From Phyto melanocephala (lineage: Eukaryota; Arthropoda; Insecta; Diptera; Rhinophoridae): 64,000 nucleotides of DNA. The notes under the pieces were generated by a model. The model did no database searches. It was not told the DNA's origin and saw only the letters and a program-made list of their open reading frames with translations. Of the stretch, positions 46,846 to 58,250 are shown one piece after another. The translations under genes were made by a program, and so were the position numbers. Position 1 is the first letter of the stretch, and each line of letters starts with the position of its first letter. The stretch lies in NCBI GenBank assembly GCA_941918925.1, contig OW799233.1, positions 121,856,333 through 121,920,332 on the forward strand. Direction: 5' to 3'.

Positions 46846-46875
46846 TTTCTTTTTTCTTTCTATTTTTAGGTAAGT
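46846..46875 (+). other. Candidate recursive splice site (ratchet point)
   Basis: A long pyrimidine-rich tract (about 46,834-46,867, mostly T with C) ends in TTTTTAG and is followed directly by GTAAGT (46,870-46,875), with the AG|GT junction after 46,869. This juxtaposes a strong 3' splice site with a perfect 5' splice site, as in the zero-length exons used by flies to remove very long introns in steps. A TAAT-rich segment upstream could serve as branch point. It implies transcription from the plus strand. Other explanations are chance or the edge of a short unrecognised exon. Confidence 0.6.
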
Positions 46876-46879
46876 TTCT

Positions 46880-48100
46880 CTGCACACAATGGCTCTGTCT
46901 ACTGAGCATTTACGAATGTATTCAGTTGTAGCTGCGATATCGTTTAAATTGTACCAGGTAAAAGATGTAATTAAAAAGTTATAAGGCGCACGTTTTGTAC
47001 GTGAAACTTAAATAATTAGCTAAAGTGAGTTAAATACCTGCTTGTAGTTGTAATGGCGCTAGCTACAATATTTAGTTGCGATTGTAGTGATATTGTTGGT
47101 CGACAGTTGTGGGTGCTCTCTCATAATACTAAATCACGGAAAGTTTCCGCTGATGTACGGCCATAATGTGCCACCGCAAACGTAAAAAATAAAAGTAATT
47201 TTTCTTTGAAAAAGAAGAAAATTAATTTAAGCAAAAACAGCTCTATTTAAATTTTGATTTTTTAGTAAATTACTTTTAAAACACTTTTTGTTTGTCATTG
47301 CGTTAATCTAAGCCAGTGGGAGTAGCAGAAGTTTAAATAATTAACTAATTAACTTTACTAATATTACGAGTATGACTTTAATGTATTCGAAAATTATATA
47401 AATAACCAAAATAAGAGGCCCATTAATGTTCTTTAATATACATTTCTTGCATTGATTTTTCGTTTAAAACATAAGACTTAAAAGCAAATTACAGTTTTCG
47501 ATCACGATTGAAATTTAACTTGAACGTTCGAGGTCGCTGAGATTTTAACAGAATGACAGGCTGGCCCAATTATTATCTTAACTCGTAAAAAAATTAAACA
47601 TAATGCGAGATAGGTTAGTTTAAAAACAATTGAACATAATTTTTCCTTCAATAACTTTTAACAAATCTTAAATCCAAAAATGTCTCTTAGCTCCTCTGCA
47701 AAATCTACTTTTAAGCATGCATTATATTACATTATTTTAAACATTGAAACATGGGTAAAAATTACGTAGCCAATCATTTTATGATAAATGGACGTCAATT
47801 TAGAAATCCCGATAAAGTTCAAAATCTGCTTGTAATTTTTTTCGCAAGGTGCCGACCTTTAACAGAATACGTAACCGCTATTCGAGTCTTAAGCTAATTT
47901 TTTTTAATTACTAAATTGGTAGTTCGTAGTTAAATAATTAACTGGTTTTGCTAATAAATTTTATTTAAAAAATAAAAGTACTATTAGGATATAACGGGAA
48001 TCTATTTACTACCTCTTATCAATTCATCTTCTATCTCAGCCAAGATTATGATTCTTAGTTTCCAATTTTTTTTTCAACTTTCTCAGTCTCACCTCGAATC
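46880..48100. other. AT-rich DNA, no gene seen
   Basis: No coding or repeat feature is recognised. A short segment after the splice-like site (46,876-46,960) is less AT-rich, but no reading frame stands out. Confidence 0.45.
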
Positions 48101-48104
48101 AATG

Positions 48105-48545
48105 GTCACTTATATCAAAATTCTAGTTTCATAGATGTACCAAATACCACAAATGTTCCAAGTACCATTAAAATGTAAAAAAGTACGTTGCCGGCCATCT
48201 AATACAAAAAAAATTGGCTTCACAAACGTAGCAAATACAAAAAGCACCAAAACAATTTGAAATAGTACCATGATTTATTTAATCTCAACTTGGATTATTA
48301 GTCCATAATTTCAAAAATCTAGTTTCATAAACGTAGAAAACACAAAAAATGCACAACAAACAGAAAAGTACTTAAATTAAAAAATCTAGATCCATACACT
48401 TGGAAAGTACAAAAAGGATACAAGGGGATACAAGGGCCTTTAATTTCAATATTCTAAAATCATAAACTTAGAAAATACAAAAGTAACTTAAAAATGAAAC
48501 AAAATACCGCATCGTACCGTTTTCCCATATCAATCTTCAGATTCT
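48105..48545. repeat. Degenerate tandem repeat
   Basis: Variants of tagtttcataaacgtagaaa and aaatacaaaaagcacc recur at irregular intervals around 48,120, 48,215, 48,320, 48,390 and 48,465, with GTACCAT-type motifs between. Copies are too diverged for a clean period (roughly 80-110 bp). Related words occur at 39.66-39.85 kb. Origin unknown. Confidence 0.5.
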
Positions 48546-48559
48546 AAGTCTAAAACGTT

Positions 48560-51488
48560 TAAATTTCCATTTAGCAAAAAACTATTTTAACAAGCATAAT
48601 TTGAAGTGAATAAAAATTTTTTTAATTAAACTGTTTTCCAAACTTTCCACTTTCAAATGATAACAAACATTCTTGACCATTTTTTGTTAAAATTTTTTAA
48701 ATTAAAAGAGGGTCAGATACGCCTCATTGTTTATATTTAAGATTGCAATGGCTAGTTAAAAAAGGTTAATCCTTTTAATATAAGCATGTTTTTTGCCTAA
48801 GACTTTACTCCAAGATGCTAACATCGCGTTATATAAGAAGTGATTAAATTAAGCATGCCAGTCTATTTATTTTGCATTCATTACGCTAATGAGCCCGTTA
48901 GAAGATTATTGTTGGAAAGGATGCATGAACTTAGTCATCAACAATTCTAAAACCAAATCTAGTTCAAATTATCTTAAGAATATTTGTATTAAAATTTTAT
49001 GACGTGATGACTTGGCATATGAGTCCTCACCTTCAGATCATTAGAATCCATGCCATCAAATAGTTCATACAAGTGTTTAAGGAATATATGATATTGAAAA
49101 TTTCTTCTTCCAACCTTAGGGATTATCGAAAATCTCATTCTAAATACACTACAGAATGAAAAAAAAAACGCAAATCATAAAGTGACATCGCAGTGTCGAA
49201 AGGTAACAAGACCAAAAAGTGATCAAATTGTTTCATATAACACGCTTTATTTGTGTGAATTTCAGGAAACTGTTGTTATCACAAAAGCTGATAAGTGTGT
49301 CCTTAATTAAGAAAAAAAAATTATAAATTTATATACGTTGATTTTATTCAAAATTATAAAATAAAATCTTCAAGGTCGTTTGTTAAAAGAAAAACATGTT
49401 AAAAATTTTTTTTTAACGATTACATGTTTTCAAGATCTGAGTATTATCAAACTTTAACAAACAAAAACCACGTCACAGCAATAACTTTTTTTTATTACAA
49501 TTAAATGAGCTCTGACTTTTTTAACACTTAAAAATAAAACTAAAAGCAATGATGGAATTATGATCATAAGGCGAATACCAGTACTTATATGGAGTATCGA
49601 TTTTGGTGAATATTATCTGAAGGAGTAAATTTAGTCATTAACGGGTTCATAGTATTGTGTATTACATGCTCAGATGGACGATTATGGCCACCGTAAACTG
49701 TGACGAAGTGCTTTATAGCTTGATGAACAGACTGCGAAATTTGAAAATAAATTTCCACGATTTGTTAAAGTTTTTCTTGTATATTATATATTGATTCGCC
49801 AAAGTAAGCTGTGAAGTTATTCTATAAGTCTCTTTTAGTATGCCAGCTAGTTTTACAGTTATCCCTTTCAAAAGTTCGTTAGATCTAGAAACATCCTATA
49901 CAATTCCTTTACATTAAATAATGTTTTTAGTTATTTATCTTAAATAAAAATATTTTTCTTTAATTCTCTTGAATAATTTAATTCTTCATTTTAAATTCTG
50001 TCAGTTTTTGATTTAATAATTTTGGTGAAAATTTTTTAGTTTGTAAAAATAAATCTATTTATTACATTTTAAATCTGTGCTTATAATGTATACATACATA
50101 CATGTAGTTTGATTCTTTCAGCTTAAATCGATTGAAATTGTAAATCACATTCAAATAGCAGAAGAAAACAAACTTCAGAGAGATGAAACCAAATTACTAA
50201 TAAATGCTACTGACATACTTTCATTTCCACTTGAGAGAAAAACTATCATTAAACTATACAATTTTCAATATTGTTATGCATTGATATTTATTGTAAATCT
50301 ACATGTGTATTAGAGTATGTTGCAGAGACATATACATGAGTATCAGTACATCAGAGATATGACCCGTTAGTTACCACGATATTTTTTCAGATCGAAAATG
50401 TTTATATTATTTGCTGTAGTCATTTTGAACTATACAACAATTGTCGAAAGTGTGGTCATTTAAAAATGACGATATTTCCAGCCTAAAGTGTTAAAGGCCT
50501 ACTGCCATATTTATAAAAAAAATATAGGTATATTAAAGTCCTGATTTAAAAATTCCTGTACATCATTTTTCAAATAAGCCTTTGGTAGACCTAAAATAAT
50601 TTTTACCAATACGTATATATTTACGTATTTTGACGTAATATTAATAATTATTTTAATTTCTTTTTCCGTGTTCAAAACTGCAGGGCAAATTGACAATTCT
50701 TTAATACACAGACTACATACATTAGACCGTACCACATTACACTAAAAAAATAAAAATAAAAATCGCCAATATTATTTAAAAATTATGTATTTTGTAAAGT
50801 TATTGCGATATTTTTTTTTTTGCCTAACATAAGGGTCCAACATTTTATAAATAAAGAAATTAAGGTAATCAAAAGATATATTAATGAATGAGGACCTTTA
50901 AAATTAGCAGCTCTGTCAACTCGGTGATTTTTTAACTGTTTTAGTGCTTTCTTAAACTTTTGACGTTTAAAATTTTCAAGGCAGTGCTCGGGCCGTTTTT
51001 TTTTTTAATTTTTAGTGCTTTTCATGTGTCTTCATTAAAAAATATTAATTAAAAAATTTATCCAGTGGGGAACTTGCTAGATGCTGTAATTTTTTTCTGT
51101 ATAATGGCGATTAAATTGTAAAATTGTGATTAAATTTCCAACGTAATGCTAACGATTCCATACTGTATAAAAATTTATTATTTAATATAAAATTATTTAA
51201 AAATTTATATTCTCCTAGTAGTAGCGATGGGAATTTATTATATTTTTTAATAAAAATTTATAATTTTATGAAAAAAAAATATTAAGAGTAAACAATTTTA
51301 AAGTCAATGGTTTTTTTAATGCGTTTTTTTCTCGGTTTTAATTGTTTTTTAAATTTCAAAGTTGGCAACGCTGTAAATTAGTGTAAATCAGGGATGGTGT
51401 CTGGAAATTAAAAATTGTGCTAATTTGCTTGAATATATGAACTGTTTTGAACTTAATTCCCTGAAATACATTTTCTAACTAATATTAT
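48560..51488. other. AT-rich DNA, no gene seen
   Basis: About 2.9 kb with no recognised coding region, RNA gene or inverted-repeat element. A 74-codon frame on the minus strand (50735 to 50511) has no motif. Confidence 0.5.
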
Positions 51489-54044
51489 TATACCCGCCAC
51501 CAAAAAAATGGTGGGGGTATATTCATTTTGTCATTCCGTTTGTAACACATCGAAATATCCATTTTAGACACCATAAAGTATATATATTCTGAATCAGGGT
51601 TTGATTTGATGACGATCTAGCTATGTCCGTCCGTCTGTCCGTCTGTCCGTCTGTTGAAAGCACGATAGAGGTCGCACCGAAAAAGCTAGGGGGCTCAAAT
51701 TTTGCCAGAATCTTTCTTATAGACAAGGTTTGTTTGGTATTGAAAATGGGCCAAATCGAAATATTAGGAAGAGAGTTATAGCTCGAAAAGCAAGAGTAGG
51801 TCGAAAAAACCGTGTCCCTCGAACACCGAATAAAATGGAATTGTCTCCAAACGCATTAACGTAGACTCATGAAACTTCGAATATATATTTCCTGAGTAAA
51901 AACAATATTTCTCTCCGAAAATTATCTAAATCTATGCATTAGGAGAGTAGTTATCGATCAAAATGTACGAAAATTTTTACCGCACAGTGTATTTTTCGGT
52001 ATATTTAAAAACAAAAACGTCATAAAAGCAACAAAATTGGATGTACGGCTCTGAAATTTTGCACACTTTGGTTTTTTCTAAAACGATTTTTTGTAGCGGA
52101 AAATCAATGTGCCACGCCCACTTTTACGCCCACCTCCCATATAACGTTTTACCTAAAATTCATATAATTTCTCTATTTATATAGATTTTGGAATAATAAA
52201 GGACTATATTGAAACATCTAGGTTGTGCTCATTAGAAAAAACAATTTTGACACGCCTACTATTACGCCCACTTTTCACGTTATCTACCGTTAATGAAATT
52301 TAAAAGCTCATAAAACCGCCAAAATTAGAGGTATGATGATCAAATTTGCTGCGTGTATCCCCCTCGGTAATTTCATTACTGTGCCAGAAAATTAATGTGC
52401 CACGCCCACTTTTACGCCCACCTCCCATATAACGTTTACCTAAAATTCATATAATTTCTCTATTAATAAAGATTTTGGAATAATAAAGAGCTATATTGAA
52501 ACATCTAAGTTGTACTCATTCGCAAAAACAACTTTGACACGCCTACTATAACGCCCACTTTTCACGTTATCTACCGTTAATGAAATTTAAAAGCTCATAA
52601 AACCGCCAAAATTAGAGGTATAATGGTATAATTTGCTACGTATATCCCCCTAGGCAATGTCATTGCTGCGCCAAAAAATTTAGGTGCCACACCCACTTTT
52701 ACGCCCACCTCCCATATAACGATTTATCTAAAACTCATATAATTTCTTTATTAACAAAGATTTTGGAATAATAAAGGGCTATATTAAAACATCTAGGTTG
52801 TACTCATTCGCAAAAACAACTTTGACACGCCTATATATAATTCATATAATATCATATAATTCCTCTATTAATAAAGATTTTGGAATAACAAAGGACTATA
52901 TTGAAATTCCTTAGTTGTACTCATTAGCAAAAACAGCTTTGACACGCCTACTATAACGCCCACTTTTCACGGTACCTACCGTTAATGAAATTTAAAAGCT
53001 TATAAAACCGCCAAAATTAGAGGTATGATGATAAAATTTGCTACATATATCCTTCTAATCAAAGTTATTGTTGTGCCAAAAATTTTGGTTACACGCCCAC
53101 TTTAACCCCTACCTCCCATATAACAGTTTATCTTAAATTCATGTAATTTCTTTATTGACAAAGTTTTTGGGAAAATAAAGGACTTTATTGAAATGTCTAA
53201 ATTGTATTTATTAGCAGAAACTTTATTGACTCGCCTACTTTAACGCCCACTTTCATTGAAAGACTACATTAACAAAAGCATTTTAGTAGCATATCGAAGT
53301 TATAAAGGGTGGTTAAATTTTAAGGGCCGATGTTGAATTTAAATAAAACACAAATTATTTAGGAAATTATTATTATTTCTTTTAGTAATGATAACATTTG
53401 TACGGTTCAATTATGTATTTAACAAAATATCGGCCAAACGGCGCCACTCCTCTATCTGATGGTCCAAGTTTTCAATTACAATGTTGATGGTCAATTGTTG
53501 GGCATGATGATGAGTCGATGTTGACTGCTTTTTTGCCACACTATTGCAAAAAACAGCAATGGTTCCCATTTAACGAACTAAGAAGGCATTCACATTTTAT
53601 TCACATTTTATACAGAACTGTTTTGCAGAAATTTAAATATTTTTTTACAATTCTCCCGATTGTTTACGAATTTGAACGGTTATGTTGATCAAAAGAATTA
53701 CGAAGTGCACAAATTGCATTTTGACTTGAACGCCCATTTTTATAAAAATCCTGAATAACTTTAACGTGTTGCTCATTTGCGTATCTTTCCACTTTTAAGT
53801 TGGTCTGAGATTGAGAAATGTCAAATGAAATGCAAAAAAAAATTATTGTTTGTGTGGCTCATCTTCAACATGGGCCCTTAAAATTTAACCACCCTCTACA
53901 AAGAAAGTGATACATATTTTATTATAAAGAAATTATTCTATAGCGATTAACAAAATAATAAATATTGTGTTTTAAATGTACACAAAATTGGTGGTGGGTA
54001 TAAAAGATTCGGCACAGCCGAATATAGTGCTCTTACTTGTTTTT
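51489..54044 (+). repeat. Family A interspersed repeat, copy 5 (most complete), with mariner
   Basis: This is the reference copy. It begins TATACCCGCCACCAAAAA, then cattttgtcattccgtttgt, CATAAAGTATATATATTC, and GTCCGTCCGTCTGTCCGTC iterations. A single-copy arm follows, then tandem units of about 287 bp (gccacgccca-type starts at 52111, 52399 and 52685, later ones degraded). After the nested mariner it closes with TTGGTGGTGGGTATAA, the hairpin ATTCGGCACAGCCGAAT and ATAGTGCTCTTACTTG. TATACCC..CCACCAA occurs in inverted form near both ends. No mobility protein of its own is visible; the class is unresolved. Confidence 0.82.
53305..53896 (-). mobile_element. Mariner deletion derivative nested in family A copy 5
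   Basis: The ends AAGGGTGGTTAAATTTTAAG and, read inward from the right, GAGGGTGGTTAAATTTTAAG are inverted repeats flanked by TA (53303-53304 and 53897-53898). Removing the element and one TA gives GAAGTTATACAAAGAAAG, which is exactly what family A copy 4 has at 25,861-25,878 in reverse. The minus strand starts a transposase near 53,793 (ERYANEQHVKVIQDFYKNGR) and soon meets a stop. A later fragment lies near 53,460-53,560, and most catalytic sequence is deleted. It is non-autonomous. Confidence 0.88.
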
Positions 54045-54653
54045 ATTTAGATTCATTAAGAATATAACAAGTTATATTATAATATAAATAAACAATTCAG
54101 AAAATTAAGGTACTTGATATTAATTTGCTTGATATAGTCATATCATAATAATGACACTTTTAGGAATTCCTTTATTTAAATTAAATCGCATGATAATTTT
54201 GTGAATTCGGCAAGTCCTTTGTTTGGATTAAGCCGCAAAGTATTCATTTTAATCATACTTTATACGAAATAATTCTTTACACATTTGCTGATAATGAGGA
54301 ACTTATATTATTTCTCTTACAGTTTTTGGTGATTTCAGAAAGCATTAACCGACTTGCCTCATTTTTTTATTTTAGAAACTGTTGCCAAGAAATCGCTAAT
54401 ATTCGAACCTTGGTAGGATTTTTTCCATATGAAATTAATTTTTTAATTATAGCAAATTGCAAATGTACTTTTTTGAGTTTGAATAGCACTGAAATAGTAC
54501 AATTTAATATCTCAGAGAACCAGTTAATCAAATCCGATTTTTTACAGAATGAAAACAGACTCATTACAAGCCAAATAAGTAGAAAACTTTTTCAAACCTT
54601 TGTATTAGACGGAAATTTTTAAGTCTACAGGATTTATAACTAAATGAGAATTA
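54045..54653. other. AT-rich DNA with a 98-codon open frame, not called
   Basis: A plus-strand frame of 98 codons (54326-54622) follows a splice acceptor-like ttatttctcttacag. Residues show no domain signature, and an opposite-strand frame overlaps it. I treat it as probable noncoding, with a small chance of being an exon fragment. Confidence 0.4.
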
Positions 54654-54656
54654 TAA

Positions 54657-55037
54657 AGGCCTAACTATATTATGCTTTTGCTGGCTTAAGCAAATGTGCG
54701 GTTACATAAAATTAAATGTATACAACTATATTGTACTTAAGAGACTTTTCGTCAAGTTTCGTCAAGTGTCATTTGCTTAAGCAAACAGCGACTCTGATCG
54801 TACTTTGCTTACGAAAATAGATTTTCATTTGATATGTACACACTGTTGCAATATTTAGTACGTTTTAATTAATGTTATTATTTGTATTATTTGCAACTAA
54901 TCATATTAAGTATTTAAGTTTAAAAAATATAATATATCCACCGACAAGTCTTCAAAAATTTGCTTAAGCATTTGACAGACTTTAAGTTGATTTTTGACAG
55001 TAGCTTAAGCCAGCAAAAGCATAATATAGTTAGGCCT
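54657..55037. mobile_element. PIF/Harbinger-type MITE with 35-bp perfect inverted repeats
   Basis: Both ends read inward as AGGCCTAACTATATTATGCT continuing TTTGCTGGCTTAAGC, 35 identical bases. TAA flanks each side (54654-54656 and 55038-55040), matching the TWA duplication of PIF/Harbinger or related 3-bp elements. The 381-bp interior is noncoding and has further GCTTAAGC motifs near the ends. Perfect arms suggest a relatively recent insertion compared with most elements here. Confidence 0.88.
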
Positions 55038-55313
55038 TAAAGATTAATAGACCATAACAGATAATAAAAGAGCACACCAACTGAGAAAAAAGGGCTTAAA
55101 TTGTTGTTGCATCCCATGTGTTAATGTAAGAATATAAAAAACCAAAAAATTATTTTTAACTAGAAAATTATCTACAAAAATTTAAATTAATTTTATACAA
55201 ACGTTTGTATGAAAATATTTTGATAGTACTTTTAACTTTTGTCCAAAGAACACTTATGTTTTGATTTTTATATGATTGGTCTAAAGTATTGTGTTCTAAT
55301 TTTTCATTCACTA

Positions 55314-56035
55314 CACGCAAAGAAAAAACATGGTTGTGGTAATCATAATCTACGAGCAACATTCTATGATTAAATTGTGTGATTGTGGCTAAAACATATA
55401 ATGGTTGTTAGTTATCATTTTTATGTTTAATTAAAGTATCAAGCAATAACCATATGTATGACTACAGTTGAAATCGACAAGCTTTAATTTTTTCTGTGGC
55501 ATATTATTGTCTTTCTCTGTAACATACACATATTGATTGTTTTTACCAATTTAATTGCAATTTTTATACGAACATTTTTTTAAATTTTCTGGTTTATTTT
55601 TTGCAAAATTTTTGATAATTTTTTTGATATCCCAAACTTTTAAAATAAAAAAAAAATTTATTCAGCAAGAATAAGAACAGTTGAAATTAAATTATTATTA
55701 AAAAAAATCATAGCTTAATTGATTTGTAATCGTACTATGTCTCACCTAGTATTTAATGATTATTTGTTATTCTTAATGCTCTTGAATATAATATTATTTT
55801 TGTCAAATAAATTTTTTTAAATCATACTATTTCTAAATGATAACCATTTTGAAATTTTTAATAAAAGTAATCATTAAATGATACAATTCAAACAAATGCT
55901 TGATTATCGTGACAAAATATATGATGAAATGAAACAAAAATAACTATTACTTGTTTTCGACAACCAAATATTGTTTTAGAGAATATAATATATGACCATC
56001 GTGATCATGTTGTTACCATGGTTTTTCTTTGCGTG
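55314..56035. mobile_element. Tc1/mariner-type MITE, 722 bp
   Basis: The left end CACGCAAAGAAAAAACATGG and the right end, read inward, CACGCAAAGAAAAACCATGG are inverted repeats, flanked by TA on both sides (55312-55313 and 56036-56037). The interior is AT-rich and noncoding, with scattered GATTATCGTGAC-like motifs. The TA duplication and end sequence point to Tc1/mariner; the autonomous partner is not in the window. Confidence 0.8.
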
Positions 56036-56039
56036 TAGA

Positions 56040-57150
56040 TCTACCACTGTAATTGTTGGGTGTTTGGGGTAATTTTGCTACCTTTTCCATATTCGTCGGA
56101 TCTGAAAATGTTGTATATTTATATTTGCACATCTTTTGCTTAAAAAATACTTGAGTTTAAGTACACAACATAATATAAATTTACCACCCTGTTTCACTCC
56201 TACATACATACATATATACAATTTAAGGTCTCAAAAAATCATAAAACGTTTGTTGAGAAGGAATAGCGATAACTAAATATGTATGTTGTTTATTTATTTA
56301 TTTATTTTTTGTTGCCTAATATTAGGGTAATTTTTTCTTGAGATAATTGACCCCGGGAGCTGAAACATCGATAGATGAAAGTTTAATATCCGACTTTAAA
56401 TACCAAAGATCTAACAAAGATTACAAAAATAAATGTTAGAAAAGTCATTGGAAAAATATGTATTTCATATTCGAATACGACGAAGTCTATTTTTTTAGGT
56501 ACGGTCTCATATACATGTTAACATACTTACATACATATGTACGAGTACAAGTGACAAGCAGCTTTTGATTTGATCAAATAAATTGATTCCATAACATTGA
56601 AATTTATTCAATACATTCTGTTTCAATTCTTTGCTATTTGTTCTATTATTTTTCACACCATTACGGGACATCAAGTAGGAAAATGTAGTACATAATAGTA
56701 CATTAGATACATAAATATGTATATGTATGCATGTATGTATTTATGTTAGTAATTTTATTTGTTTAAAGAATGTCTGTGCTAGTTAAGCATACACATAACA
56801 ATTTCTGAAAAATTATAAAATTGTCATAAAATGTCGTTTGTTCTATAAAAAATTTTTTCATGTTCGATTTAGATAGAAACCAATACAAACAATAAATATG
56901 AAAAGACATTTACAAATAGTAAAACAAAAATATTAAGCAAACATTCTTAGTTATTAGTTTGTAGTGAAATTTGCAAAAACTACAGTGGAACAAAATACTA
57001 ATGACAATTTAAAATTTAGAAGATTAATTATTTTTCTTTAAAAAATTTACTGGACAATTTTTTTTTTAAAAAAATTTTCAACAAAAAAAACTGTTTAATA
57101 ATTAAGGTTTGTTTGAAAACAAAAAAATAAGAGAAAATTTAAAAAAATGA
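56040..57150. other. AT-rich DNA, no gene seen
   Basis: Includes ATTTATTT simple repeats (56,288-56,308) and CATACATA/TATGTATG patches. No gene. Confidence 0.5.
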
Positions 57151-57155
57151 TATAA

Positions 57156-57276
57156 TCGCCTGTGTTCTGCATTCCGAATGAAATTAAATCACTCGGAATT
57201 TCCATAAAATTATTGTTATAAACAATAACGCTACTCCGAGTGATTTAATTTCACTCAGAGAGCCGAACACAGGCGA
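57156..57276. mobile_element. 121-bp palindromic MITE-like element
   Basis: Arms of about 42 bp (57156-57197 and 57235-57276) begin TCGCCTGTGTTC and end GAAATTAAATCACTCGGA when each is read inward. The central loop is about 37 bp. Mismatches cluster in the middle of each arm. The flanks share only an ATATA-like sequence, so the target duplication is uncertain. It would fold into a long hairpin in RNA or single-stranded DNA. Confidence 0.75.
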
Positions 57277-57279
57277 ATA

Positions 57280-57617
57280 TATTGAAAATTATTTGTGAAG
57301 AGATAATTTTTCAAACAGCTTTTATAAATATTTTTTTGAGTAAAAATTTCTTTAAAAGTTTTTTTATAAAAGTCAACAAGAACTTATATTTGAAGTTTTT
57401 TCAAAGTCCTATTTACACGATCTTTAAGATATATTTCTACTTTGTCTTTCTTTTAAAGAAGATAATAACGGTGTACTGTTTCTCGTCGGTTTATATGTGT
57501 GTATTTTCAATATTAATATACTGATGTTTAAAGCTTCCAAAGATTCATAAAGTTAATGATGATCTCAACAAATTTGAAATAATAAATATAAATCCTTTAA
57601 AGGAAAAACAAATTCTT
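57280..57617. other. AT-rich DNA, nothing identified
   Basis: An 80-codon phenylalanine-rich frame (57282-57524) looks like chance in AT-rich DNA. Confidence 0.5.
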
Positions 57618-58250
57618 TTAACGTATTCTTTGCTCACGAGTACTTTCATGAATATCTATATGCATTCCTTCCTTAACCTCTGAATTTTGAATTGGCGGCA
57701 GATGATTGCCGACAATTCTTAACGTACAGTCCTTTGCAATAGCAAGCATTACCTTAAGACTACGATCCCCCATATAATTCATACCTGTTTTGTGCCTCAT
57801 ACCTGTATTCCTTCCATTATTATTCAACTCAATTGCTCCATGGGCATGAAAGTCTCCCTAACCTCTTTGTGTACAAAGTCCACGATTTCACTAAGCACCA
57901 GCCGATCGCAATCTGAGTTTCCCAAGCCTTTTGAGTACAAGGTTCAGGGTTCAACGATGGCGCATTAGTATAAATATTGAAGTCACTTTCTACACTCTTA
58001 TTGTACATTGACCCATTCGCTATAAGCGTGCCGTACAGGCCCCAAACCACCCTCACGCAACACATAGTCATCTTAGTCTCCCTTACTTAGTTATGTATGA
58101 GGTCTAGGATCCTTATTTTCTCTAGACGCACTATTTATAAAATCACAGAGTGGTTACTTCGCTAAGGTAACATAACCCCGACGGGGAATATGTCTTCTAG
58201 CTCTACAAATGTTTTTACTACTTGACTTAATTATACATAAAACCTTTATG
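57618..58250 (-). other. GC-richer island with two adjacent minus-strand open frames
   Basis: Two frames (80 codons, 58071 to 57829; 69 codons, 57827 to 57618) follow one another. Composition is less AT-rich than the surroundings, with segments such as SDFNIYTNAPSLNPEP and MNYMGDRSLKVMLAIAKDC. I recognise no family. A decayed retroelement or a gene fragment are both possible. Confidence 0.3.

Noticed and set aside
54326..54622. 98-codon frame preceded by a splice acceptor-like sequence
   Set aside because: No domain motif, strongly AT-driven composition and an overlapping antisense frame. Kept only as a remark.
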